Assembly (NCBI GenBank): GCA_963678705.1
Contig: OY783203.1
Location: forward strand, 28,068,535-28,132,534
Direction of reading: 5' to 3'
Origin: Panorpa germanica
Lineage: Eukaryota > Arthropoda > Insecta > Mecoptera > Panorpidae
Length of the DNA: 64,000 nt
Shown here: positions 11,837 through 22,872 of the stretch, piece after piece
Layout: every line of letters starts with the position of its first letter
Numbering within the stretch: position 1 is the stretch's first letter
Position numbers and translations under genes: made by a program
The notes under the pieces: model-generated
The model's input: the letters and a program-made list of their open reading frames with translations, nothing else
Told to the model about the DNA's origin: nothing
Database searches by the model: none

Positions 11837-12532
11837 TAACTTCGAAGGATATTTGTTAGATCCTTTGATATTTTTATATTTTTTTTACTAAAAACATTTT
11901 CTTTAACGAATGAAATACTGATTTTATGATTTTATGATATATTTAATGTTAACTTTTTTACTAAATGATTTATATTTAGATGTAGGTTTTTTTTATATAT
12001 GTTACTATTGTGATTACAACAATGTGATAATAAAAGTATGAATTAAATTAATATTAATTGTTTAATTGGCTTCCTCAGGAGTACATTTTTTTAAAACTCA
12101 TTCACCCAGCTACTGTTTTAACTGTTAAAGGAATACTACTGATGCAATATACTTATTAATTCAGAATTTATTTAAAATACATCAAATCTAGCAATAAATG
12201 CCTATACTAAAACATACAATTTAGAATAAATAAAATTAAAACTGAAGCTGGGGTTTAGTTACTTTGGTTTTTAATTACTTAAGTTACATGAAATGAATTT
12301 CAATTTTGTTGCATTCAATTATGATTTAGATATGATTACTCATGATGATTAGAAAGGAAACGTGTAGTACCAATAATACGGAATCGCAGAATTCATGTCT
12401 TTGTACCAGAGGCTTGAAGGTGTTACAGCAGCCTGTAAAGAAATATCCAGAATCTGAGATAAAAGTATTTGGTTGTAATCTTGGATAATATATTTAGTTA
12501 AGAAAGAGACCTTGAAATTAGGATCACTTCGC
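11837..12532. other. Convergent 3' intergenic region
   Basis: Holds the 3' ends of the HORMAD gene (+) and the distal small secreted-protein gene (-). A minus-strand AATAAA is at 12172-12167. A minus-strand open stretch (about 12555-12355) has a tttacag acceptor inside it and could be an alternative last exon of the distal gene, but the frame does not follow from the preceding exon. Confidence 0.4.
12029..12034 (+). promoter_or_regulatory. Candidate poly(A) signal of the HORMAD gene
   Basis: AATAAA lies about 190 bp after the TAA stop, in AT-rich 3' sequence. Confidence 0.5.
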
Positions 12533-15144
12533 CTAATTCTTTCTGGTAAATGCAACCCGGCACAAACTAAAGGTACACAGTGCAGTTACACTTCCAATGA
12601 TTATGATTCCAGCTCCTCCGATAAAATACCATCCCACATTGCGGATATATCCAACGCGGAACTGAAATTGAAATAATAATTTGTAATTACTATTTCTGTT
12701 TATTTAAATATTGTATTTAAATATTTTAACATTAATGTTTGTGTTTGTACTCTGTTAAAGGGTGGAATTGATGAAATGAATCGAATTATACGTCCGGCGG
12801 TAGAAGGGGTAGGAGCAGGTTCGGGAACATCTGTATCACTGCTGTTAAGCCTGATGGAAAAGTTGGGAATATTCTGGTTGTTGAAAATACCGGAAACTAA
12901 GAATGCCTCGTACCTGAAACAATGAATGAACAACATTTTAACAAAGAAATATGTAATGTACGTGGCGTACTTTTTTATCGGAAATCGACCCTCTAAAATT
13001 TGATATGCATTCTCAGATGAAATTATAATGGAGAACTACTTCTTCTTTAAGAGCGTAACAACCGCTAAGACCTGCGTATTGCAGGTCTTAGCTGCCTCAA
13101 CAGCACGCTTCTTCCAACTCAATCGGTCTAAAGCAACTCTTTGCCAGTTTCAAAGTTTTGGGGTCCTCTACTGTGTCGTCCAGCCATCTTGTTGATGGTC
13201 GTGCTCGGGTACAGGATCCCGCAGGGTTGTTAAAGGGGTATATTCTAGTAAGCCCAGTAAACAATTCAATTCTAACGCTTTACAAGTTCTCTACCTGTCA
13301 CAGATTTTGTGTTAGTTGTTAGAATTTTTTCATAATAATATTCTTTCTTTTTCCAACATCATTCATTAAGTAGCAGTTGTTTCTTTCACACTAGGATATA
13401 TTTTTTTTAGTTCATTTTCATTCCAAAGTGAGAGAGAAACGAGATGCGGTTAGACAAGTAAAATATATTTTTCACCGTTACACTTGTATACTTGTATAGT
13501 ATTTCGTTCAGTACAGTATGTTTAAAGTATATGCTATCCTTTTTCAACAAATATTTCTTTAATGGTAATAGGCACACGCTGTCTCCCTCAATCTTCGAAT
13601 ATAATGTGTTTAAACGAATACTCTAAGCAGCGAGGGTAAGACAGAGGTTTTAAACCTAACGCAGACCTGCCGATCGTGGATTTTTCAATCACCAAAACAA
13701 TGTAAAAAACTAATATAACGAGTATTGTTGAAGGTGAATAATATTCATTAAAAAAATCACGATCCGTACTAAAGATTACATCTATTTATTTCTTCATTTA
13801 AATATTTATATTTTGCAGACTCTAAAAAGTAGAATTCCATTAAATTTTATACCCCTGCTAGTGTCAAGTTTATAACTCCGGTCATAAATCATAAACCGAC
13901 TCCGCTTTTAATTCAGCAGTGAACCGTCGTTGCGATCTCTGTAGGTCATAAAAAGGGCCTTTCCTATGAACGACTGAATAGAAAACGAACACGTTCCAGA
14001 CAAAAAACTCATGATATGTAATAGAAATTAAGTAGAATTTACTCCAAAATGTTTACTGGGAGGTTGTCTTTAGGCGCCTTACTAGAATATAGATTAGGAG
14101 CCATCTCAGCCTGTTACTTCGGATGACCTGTGCAACTTGAGGTAGTTTATAAAGTCCATATAATTCAAAATTATATCTGCTTCGCCAGCATCCTTGTTCT
14201 TTAACAGGCCCGAATATAGTTCTTAATACTTTTCTTTCAAAAGTTTCCAGAGCTCGCTGGGTGTCTAGGTTTAAAGTCCAGGTTTCGCTAACATACAGGA
14301 GGAGCACAGGTAGTATAAGTGTCTTGTATTTTGTAGTAGTTTGTTTTGTTGTAGTTTAGATTTTCGGCTGATAAATTTGGACCTTAATTGTTTTTTTAGT
14401 CCAAAGAAGCATTTATTAGCTGATTTGATTCCGTTGTTAATTTCAGCATTCAGCTTGTTTTGATCGTGAATAATTGATAACTACAATTTCATTTATTATA
14501 GATGACAAAAATGTATTAATGTCTATAAGTTTGTGGTCCAATGGTCATGTTTTACATTATCACTCTTGATTTATAAATTTTGTAACATTTAAATATTTAT
14601 AACGTTATACAATTTAACCTGAAAATTGACATTTACCATACAACGAATATGCGAATAAAGATTAGTTTTAATCTTACTAATATTACATTTGTTTTATTCT
14701 TTCATTTTGATTAGTCTAAAATGCAGTAACACTACAAGCAGAATTGAAAATGTATTCAATGGTGCTGTAGTATCACTGTCGCTTTAACTACTAGACAAGG
14801 TAGGCATCTTACCTATTTTCAACATTAAAGCCGGGATCGATAGAAAATCCTAAATCAGGTCCGTATCCGAATCTAAAAGGTGGTGGAACTCCTCCGTAGG
14901 TAACGTAATGGCGCATTCGGGTTCGGGTGATCATTTGCCTGGTAAATGGTCCTTCCTCAGAATCGGTAGCACCTGGTCTTTGCAATAGGTTTGGTCTTAA
15001 AGGTTGGTTAGGTCTTTGGGGCGTATTGGGCGCTGGTAACTCTGGAGGTGTACCAGGATTGGACGGGTTGTCATTATGGATGGTTTTCCCATGAATCGTC
15101 GCCAACGTGAAGAACATTACTAAATTCAGGAAAACGTGAGCCAT
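12533..15144 (-). CDS. Small secreted or membrane protein, Pro-rich, copy 1 (family of unknown function)
   Basis: Exons on the minus strand: 15144-14813 (ATG), 12913-12751, 12661-12533 (TAG); phases 2 and 0 match, giving 207 residues. Residues 1-20 form a signal peptide (MAHVFLNLVMFFTLATIHG). A Pro/Asn-rich linker follows, then TYGGVPPPFRFGYGPD, then an exon ending in PTPSTAGRIIRFISSIPPF, then a hydrophobic stretch (GWYFIGGAGIIIIGSVTALC) and a short end. It is clearly paralogous to the gene at 18.6-20.8 kb in exon layout, phases and motifs. It differs at the C-terminus: it stops about 60 residues before its paralog, possibly after a frameshift or with an unrecognised last exon. A 3' splice site (tttgcag) lies just before the ATG, so a non-coding first exon is likely upstream. 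I do not recognise the family; role in the secretory pathway or membrane is inference. Confidence 0.72.
13030..13252 (-). pseudogene. RTE-like non-LTR retrotransposon, C-terminal end (3' piece)
   Basis: Minus-strand frames contain NNPAGSCTRARPSTRWLDD, a piece like LAKSCFRP, then KKRAVEAAKTC. These are the usual last motifs (GRP-TRWLDD, WKKRAVEAA) of the same protein whose upstream part lies at 14,061-14,480. Several frameshifts are present. It continues the LINE copy on the other side of the inserted element. Confidence 0.7.
13253..14060 (-). mobile_element. CCCAGTAAACA DNA element, copy 1 (inserted in LINE)
   Basis: Terminal inverted repeats CCCAGTAAACA and TGTTTACTGGG bound an 808-bp body matching the copies at 30,575-31,444 and 46,182-46,980, in reverse orientation. 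The flanking AG on both sides may be a 2-bp target duplication. It contains the shared ORF (KKDSIYFKHTVLNEILYKY...) on the minus strand, ending in FGMKMN. Confidence 0.8.
14061..14480 (-). pseudogene. RTE-like non-LTR retrotransposon, reverse transcriptase C-terminal fragment (5' piece)
   Basis: Minus-strand reading gives LNAEINNGIKSANKCFFGLK, then (one frameshift) YVSETWTLNLDTQRALETFE, FERKVLRTIFGP, and VIRSNRLRW. These are the landmarks of the region after the catalytic domain in many insect LINE polyproteins (YGSETWTL..., FERKILR.IFGP, NRLRWAGH). The fragment is cut at 14,060 by a DNA element. Confidence 0.8.
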
Positions 15145-18100
15145 ACTTCTGCAAAATAAATTTATTAATCATTAAACTGCGCTGAAACACATCTGAGCAT
15201 TTACCAATAATGTTGCCGAAATGTTCTACGTAGCAATCAAGCAGCGGGGAGAATTATTGTCATCAAAGAATAGGGGAAAACAAAAAAATTTCATTTAAAA
15301 TGTGATTGTAAAATTTTCATTTAATTATTGTAATTTTTTTTTAGATAAATATAAATAATAAATTACATATTAGGCCTCCAATGTTCCAATGACACCTTAT
15401 GTCACCTTATGATAATGTCATCGTTTTAATTTGGCAAAATTAAATGACATTGTCAAATGAAGGATATAATTATTAATTATTTAAAAATAATAAATTAAAA
15501 ATATGAACTTATAAGTTATAAATAAATAAATTATAGTATATATGTCTTACAATGTGTTCACGCAAATTTAATCGCACAAATTACAGCAATGATCCAACTT
15601 TTAATATAAAAATGGCGTTTTGTTCTCGAAGTAGTTATAGTTATATAAGTAAGCGGCGCTGCGATCAAAAACAAAAATATTGAAAAATATAACTATTAAA
15701 TTTTAATTTAAAAATATATATATTTTTATATAATATATTACATATATACTCGTAATATTTAGATAATATATTATAAAAGTAATATATATATATTTATATA
15801 TATATATATATATATACATATATAATATAAAATAAAAATAATATAAAATAAAAATAATAAATTCAAATATATAAATAATATTTATTATTTATTTAGATTT
15901 ACTAATTGTTGTTCAAACATTTTTAAATAAATTGAATTTTCTACTTACGATTTATTTAATATTAATTAGGCTCTGCGCAAAATTATGTCTGTACGGTCTT
16001 GGCCTTATTCAAGAGATGAATCAAGATGAATAAACAAACTTCTTTTGTTTATTACTGTCTATGATGACTTGACACGTGTAATTTTTAATTTAGATGTAAA
16101 TGTTACCAACATTAAAATATGTATTAATAAATTGCTTTTTGAGTAGATTATGTAGAGCTGTATACTAGATAATAAATGCAATATCGTTTTGTATATTCTT
16201 TATTTAAAAAAGAGAATATTTAGCAAATTTAAATTTTCATATTTCATTTCAAAAACATTTAAAATAAATCAACAAGCTTATTTTATAAAATCGGTTTTCT
16301 ATTTAACTATTTTCTATTAGGGTCATCCTTAAATTACGTCACACAAATTGTTAGCTAACGAGGGTTTCTTAACCCTCTCGCTAGCCCCATGTCTCTCATT
16401 TGTGAAAGCTACTGTCCCCGAACATATATACCGAAGTTTTGGCAAAGCTTCAGTTACAATTCGAATATCTCGAAACGTACAGAGCTCTGCAGAATATCTT
16501 CAGATATTCATATTGTTGGTAAGTAAATTTTTAATACCTAAATAATTCCATTTAAATTAGTGTTCGCTTCGCCGCAAAGCGAGGTTTGTTTAATAAAATT
16601 CAAAGCGCCTGATCCTCACGCTAATATTATAACACAAAGATTTATATAACGTGTACTTCAAAATGAATTGCTTCATTCCAATTTTATTTTTTATGTTTCT
16701 TTTGCTTATGACTTTATAGACATTTTCTCTTAAAAAGATTACATTTCTTTGATATTTTTTCGATGCAATTATGTTTGGTATGCTATAAAATAAACAACTG
16801 TGTCATTCCATTTTAAATATCTGCGATTTTCTGCCATTTATGCGACTTTTTCTAAACTCATGCACATTTTTAAAAGAAAATTATATTAATACATTTTTTT
16901 AAAATAAGTAATGTTTTCGAACGTATTACTTCCTGCTGATTTAAAAAAATATTTAATTTTTTTAAATTTATTACATTTCGGCTTTAATATGCTGATATCT
17001 CGTAAGACAAAACACTTATCTAAAATTTAATATCAGCATTCAAAGTTATGCTATATATTTAACATGTATTAAATATATTTAGTTTATGTAAATTTTCTTA
17101 CAAATAAGAGCATGTAGAAAACTTAAAATGAATTACATTTACGTGTGTATGTATAGTAGTATACAAATTAGACGTTGTGAAATTGGCTGCTAGTGTCATC
17201 TATGAAGTACGTTAAGCTACGGTTGTTTTATCTACTGTTTAACAAGATGGCGCACTTTTGGTTCCATTATTTGCTAAATGATTATAGTTACAAAAACATT
17301 TAATAATATAAATATTATTAATGAAATAATTATTAAATTGTTACGAAACACAAATATGTTATGTTATAAATATATGTATACATTTCTTTGTTACTTATAA
17401 CTTTAAACATTTTCTTTATGCAATGCCGTAATACAGAAGTAGTCAAAGGTGTTGCATATTAACCAGGCGTCTGATGTCCACTTTTTTATCTGATATCAGT
17501 AGCAGAATTCAATTCCAGCTCGTGTTTAATAGATGACGCTAGTAGTCTTTTATATTGATATTTTTCAACTTTATGTGTTTATTCAATTTATTTATTCGCA
17601 AAATCAGAATACTTTAGATCTGTGATAAGGAGGGAGAATTGAATTGATTAATGATATTAATGTTATTCAATAACATAACATTCTTAAATCATAAAATATC
17701 TGAAAACTGGTTCTAATTTATGTAAAGGAAAAACATGGTTTACATTTAATAAATTTATTTTAGAGACTAAAGTTATAGTATTTGTATTATAACATTATTA
17801 TTTATATATACAATTTTATTTCTACAGCCTTCTGTTAATATAATCTACTCTTTATGTAATATTTAGTACATATCTTGATAAGATATTTAATATGATCATA
17901 TACAGAGTTTTGTCTTAAATAACAACATACCTTGTAGTATGTAGTATCGGCACTATAATGTGTGTAGTATCGGCACTGTACAATTATATGATGTTTACAT
18001 GTGAGTAAAAGATAGGCTGAAACTTCATGTCAAAAGCCGCAAAACTTGTAAATGTGTTCGAGTACATGAATGTTCAGCGAGCGTAAATATTTGAGACAGT

Positions 18101-18335
18101 GTTTTGAATGAAATCGACGAACCACGTCTCTAGTTACGCATGCTTAATGTTGTGGCATGATAGTGTAATGTTAATAAATAGTTGACGATTGATACTTTTA
18201 TTAAATATGTACTCAGTTTAATGAAATGTAAATGTGTATAATGGCTAATAAATTAGTGATAGTAAATTTATGATTTTGTAATAAATAACATAAATTTTTT
18301 AAAGTAAATATTTAAGTAATATTTATGTAGTTACC
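15145..18335. other. Intergenic, no gene recognised
   Basis: Very AT-rich. It holds a simple TA-rich tract around 15,710-15,850 and a stem-loop near 16,346-16,383 (GCTAACGAGGGTT pairing with AACCCTCTCGCTAGC) next to the phrase ATTACGTCACAC, which suggests a repeat end. The promoter and non-coding first exon of small-protein copy 1 should lie just above 15,160 but are not identified. Confidence 0.5.
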
Positions 18336-18483
18336 CTACAAACAATTTTTCTAAGAATCGTACGAATTTTATACGATTCTTACTCGATTCTTTTACGATG
18401 CTTACTCGATTCTTTTACGATTCTTACTCGATTCTTATACGATTCGTTTCGAATAGTACGAATCTTGTCAAAATTGTTTGTAG
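18336..18483. repeat. Palindromic MITE-like element with internal CGATTCTTAC repeats
   Basis: Starts CTACAAACAATTTT and ends AAAATTGTTTGTAG, perfect 14-bp inverted repeats. Inside, CGATTCTTACTCGATTCTTTT-like units of about 22 bp repeat about three times, and the ends also pair through ATTCGTAC/GTACGAAT. The element is 148 bp. Confidence 0.65.
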
Positions 18484-18551
18484 TTTAAGTTAAACAAAAA
18501 TGCTACATAACCGTATGTAGTAGCCCGAGTAATATTAAAAAACTCGTATAT

Positions 18552-18557
18552 TTTATT
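18552..18557 (-). promoter_or_regulatory. Poly(A) signal of small-protein gene copy 2
   Basis: AATAAA on the minus strand, about 22 bp after the TAG stop at 18,579. The position supports the gene's 3' end. Confidence 0.55.
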
Positions 18558-18578
18558 GTATATGACATAAGTTATAAT

Positions 18579-20767
18579 CTAATTGCTTTCTGATTTTCTA
18601 GATTCAGCTTTCTGCAGCTTCCGGTATTTGTCAACAGCTTCAGTAACAAATTGGGATGCAGCAGAAATTCTGAAAAATATAATAAAACATTACTAGCTGT
18701 AAATGGTTGATCACTTAGCTAATTAGTTGAGAAACAAACCTGTCTGGAGTAAGAAAACCACGAACTGATTCTCTTACTGAATCTCTTGAAAATCCTAATC
18801 CAAGTATAGTAATGGTACAAAGTGGTGTTAATGTGCATACTGCAGTTGTTAAAGCACCTCCCATTAGCAAGAAGCCAGCACCTCCTAGGAGATACATACT
18901 AGCTCTACCAAGGAGGTTCATTGCAAACTGTAGAAGAATAAATGAATTTTAGAAATTATGTACTTTTAATTAAATAACAGATTTAGTTTATTTTGGTGTA
19001 CCTTGGGGAATGGAAGTAGTGATGAAAAGAATCTAAGAAGGCCTCCTGCAGGGGTTGGGGGTGGAACTGGAACCGGTAAATAGCCGCCGGTGGGAACTAG
19101 ATAGCCTTCATACCTGAAATTAAATTTAAAAATTTAGTAGAAGAATTGTGTAATAACGGTGATTTAATCAGTAGTGGTAAAAGTTATAAATTTCTTTCAT
19201 TAAAGCCTCATTCCCACTCACTGTTTTGATATTTAATTTAATGATTTCATTTAATATTGTAATCTAGATTTCAAGTTTTCGTTTAAGCATTCCTTTTCAC
19301 ATTTGTGTTTTAATTTAAGTTTAGTTAATTTAGTTGTTATCTATTCATCATTAGTAATATAAATGTTGACAGTTCGACAAAATTGTATGTGAATTAATAA
19401 AAATTTAATTTAATTTTAATAACTTTAATTTAAAATAATTTTTAATAACAATTAGTAATAGAAATTGTTTTCTCTTCTATATTTATCAAAAATTAACATT
19501 AAACTTTTTTTAAAAGTAAATCCTATTGTATTTTGACTGATTGTCACATTTTGGAGGTTATAATATAATATAGTTTTTCTTAATTTAACATTTTTAATTT
19601 AAAAAATTGAACCTTGTAAGGTTCTAAAGAAACTAAGAAAACTTAAAAAATAAATTATATTTAAAATGGTCCTGTGAATGACTACGCGTATTGCCATATG
19701 CTAAACAATTTAAAATTAAATACAAAATATAAAATTAAATTAAAACAGTGAGTGGGAATGGTACTTAACTAAACTAGAATAATACTATTATTCGAAAGAA
19801 AAAGAAGTATCGTTGGTGCTATATAGGTGCAAGATATCAGAATCTATAGTATATGTGATACGGTTGGCTCATATGAAAAACTTGCATGATTTCACTTCGC
19901 ACGTTTGCACTTAAAATACATAGCGTAATCTACATTGTAGTCAATTGAAATTTCCGTGGAATTTACAATTAGACTGTGAAGTAATTTTTTAGGGGTCGAT
20001 TAATAGGGGTTATTATTAATATATTAGCGTTTTTAATTTCTTAATTTATTAAATTTTCCTTATTGAAACATTATGGATCGACGCACCAGCTGCCATAGCT
20101 TTGACGTTTAATACTGCATCTCTTTTACACTTCTCTTGTTTAACAGTGATTGTAAAGGTTGGCAAATGGAAGTGGGGAAGAAGGTGAGGAAGCTATGTTG
20201 TAGTGAACTGAAGTCATTTTTTGTTCATTTTTACTCCTCTAACTATTAAAGGAAAAAAATGACTATTTCAATCGTTAATAACTTCTATAATATTGTGAAT
20301 TGAGTTTTATATAATTTCAGTTTTTGTTGACAACCCAATTCTACACATAAAAAGATTCGCCACCTCCGTCATATACAAAGGGTGCAAATTTATGATTCCG
20401 CAATGCGGAGGGTGTTCCGAATGAAATTTTTGATCTGTACTTGTCCCAGCGCTACTCACCCCGTTTGGACTGAGAAACCGGGATCAGGCCCGTATCCGTA
20501 TCCAACTGGCAGGGCCGCTCCTCCATAGTTTGCAACGTATTGTTGAACAGCGTCCTGGGGAACATAGGACGTATATTGCGTGGCGTCTGGAGCTTCCTGT
20601 GGGACTCCTGGAGCTGGATACGGCGCACTTGGCGGTGGATATTGTGCGTTGGCATTACCGGCTGAAGATGTGTTCTCTAATGCTGCTAGGGGGTAGGGCC
20701 CTTCGCCCTCACTGTTTACTGCCAGGACTGACGCCAAGAAGAATAATATAACCGCCTTAGTGTACAT
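18579..20767 (-). CDS. Small secreted or membrane protein, Pro-rich, copy 2 (family of unknown function)
   Basis: Exons on the minus strand: 20767-20460 (ATG), 19113-19002, 18927-18740, 18669-18579 (TAG), phases 2, 0, 2, giving 232 residues. A signal peptide (MYTKAVILFFLASVLAV) is followed by an Ala/Pro-rich linker (YPPPSAPYPAPG), then VANYGGAALPVGYGYGPD, then PTPAGGLLRFFSSLLPF, a membrane-like segment (MYLLGGAGFLLMGGALTTAV plus CTITILGLGF) and a charged C-terminal helix (FVTEAVDKYRKLQKAE). Exon 1-3 boundaries, phases and motifs match the gene at 12.5-15.1 kb on the same strand, so the two arose by tandem duplication. The start chosen is the ATG 3 bp after a tttgcag acceptor; a longer open frame upstream lacks support. 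I do not recognise the family. A secreted or single-pass membrane protein is inferred from the hydrophobic segments. Confidence 0.78.
19204..19764. mobile_element. TTAA-flanked MITE, copy 1 (in intron)
   Basis: Flanked on both sides by TTAA (19200-19203 and 19765-19768). The ends carry inverted ATTCCCACTCACTGTTTT and AAAACAGTGAGTGGGAAT. The 561-bp body is extremely AT-rich and has no ORF. The ends resemble those of the element at 37,831-38,647. TTAA duplication points to a piggyBac-like or Kolobok-like mobiliser. Confidence 0.75.
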
Positions 20768-22636
20768 TTTCTGCAAATAATTATTGATTATTAAAAAAAG
20801 TTTTCTTTTTGTACAATAGGGTGCAACTGCACTAGGGCTTAGAGATTTCGGAGCGTACGGCAGAAGAGAAAATAATAGCAAATTTTTTTACATATAAATT
20901 ATGTCACACATATTCAATAGTTCCACCCCCTTCCAATATTGTGAAGTCTCATTTGAAAAAAACTTTTCTTACGTACGTTCTTACTGTAATCAATTGTATT
21001 TAGTTATACTTTTTGAAAATTTTTTCTAGAAAGCTTTTTTCTAGCTTTCACGTGAAATCAATTGTACCTAGTCATGATTGTTTCAAGCCTAAGCTATCTT
21101 TGTACTAAAAATAAAATTGTTGTTCAAATTTTGAAGCCTAATTTGGCGCTGTTTGGTATTATTTTTTGGTATTCTTCTTTTTATTTTTTGGAAGTGGAAT
21201 TTTAGATTAGGTGTTATTAGTTTATGATTCAACTCTAACCAATTGTAACTAGCTACTTAGTAAAGTAATTATTTCTGTATCTAGATGCAAATTTTAAAAC
21301 TGTTTAAAATTAAATAATTGGGCAGTACTTGAAAATTAAAAATGTTAATTTTATTTGAAAGCTAAATTTTTCTGCGCTTAGTAAATTTCTTTATTAAAGT
21401 GATTAGATTACTATAAGTTTATATTACGAGAGTTCGGTTTATATTGTGTTCGGCAAAAGAATTACTTTGATGAACTCCCTTTGATGTTACGCCACTGGAT
21501 TGAACGTTCAAATCTCATGTAATTTATATTAGCAAACGTAAAACTACCCGACAACGTAAGAAAAATATTATTAGTAACCTAATAGTACTTTTTATAATGT
21601 TGATGAGTTATGTAGACCTAATATATAACATTTTGTGACCTATTTTTGGGATGTTTAAAAAAAAAAGTTATTTTTACCAACTTTGTTATGATTAAAGGCT
21701 TTTAAAATAACTATAACATAATAAATAAGAACCTTTCAGATTAAATATTACTAGGTTTTGTTTTAAGTACAATACTACATGAATATAAGGTAACATCCAT
21801 GCTCTGTCTACGAGAGTAGTATATAATATTAATATAATTTATTAATTTTATATTTTTATTATTATTTACACTTATTATTTTACATTTATTGTAATAGAAT
21901 ATTAATGTAAATTATAATTTTAAAGAATTGCATCATCCGGCCACTAACTAAATGCAACTCCTGAAAACCACGCGGGTTCAACACAGTCCGGAATCAATGA
22001 GTTAACTAAGCTTAACTAAGAACACCACAAAGCCTGTTATTAAATAATATTAAACTGTATCTGTAGTTCAAAGCATTTGTACAAAAATAAACAAAACTCA
22101 TAATCTTTCAATAAGACTTAATATCCATTTTATTGGTCAAATTGTCTTAAGAAAATGATTAATTTCAAGTAACTTTACTTTAAATTTAAATAACACTTTC
22201 ATTTACCTGATTTATTTTATTTCAAAACGTTTTAAATGAACAAATATTGCACTGTTTCAAATACTTTCACAATTTTATAAATAAGATTTTTTTAAGTTTA
22301 CACTTTAATTTATACCAAAATCCCCACTCCTGATATTTGCCCCGTTTTAAATAAGGGGCAGATATTACAACTATCACTATCTCTGTTGTTAAATGTACTT
22401 TTCGTACAGGTGGAAAGATAATAATATTAGGTAACGCCTTGTTTTTACAAAATTTTGTTTTATGGGTTTTCACAAATATTTAATATTTTTTTAAAAATAT
22501 GTCAAATTTCTTTTTATGCGTATTTACAAATTTAAGTTAAGGAGAATAACTTTTGTACAGGAGTATACCAGAATTTAATTTTGAACCGTAACTGAATTTA
22601 TATAAAAATGCAGTATGTATGTTTAAAGTTGATTAT
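20768..22636. other. Intergenic, no gene recognised
   Basis: Includes the unlocated promoter of small-protein copy 2, and at about 20,970-21,260 scattered units such as CAATTGTACCTAGTCAT that match the tandem array near 49.2-49.4 kb. Nothing else stands out. Confidence 0.45.
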
Positions 22637-22872
22637 CAGAACCTCAAATGCCCAGTTATTAACGATTGAAGTAGTAATTTTGGACCTCTTAATCATAGAC
22701 ATTGAATTTAAAAAATGCGCCAAAATTCTTTGACGTGAAATCCTTTCCTACCGTCTTTTTTACTACACTGTTAAAAATTGGTTGAAAAAATGTTTTAGAC
22801 GCCTCTTCATTAGGCTAATACCGCGCATAACACAAAAAATGCTGATTTAAAATTTGCGCGGAAAAATCTACT

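Larger units (their letters stand above)
12914..14812 (-). other. First coding intron of small-protein gene copy 1
   Basis: A 1.9-kb intron filled with a split LINE fragment (13,030-13,252 and 14,061-14,480) interrupted by a CCCAGTAAACA-ended element. Donor GTAAGA and acceptor gtttcag are both good. Confidence 0.65.

Noticed and set aside
14053-14307. 84-codon minus-strand frame as a host gene
   Set aside because: Its SETWTL, FERKVLR and NRLRW motifs identify a retrotransposon fragment.
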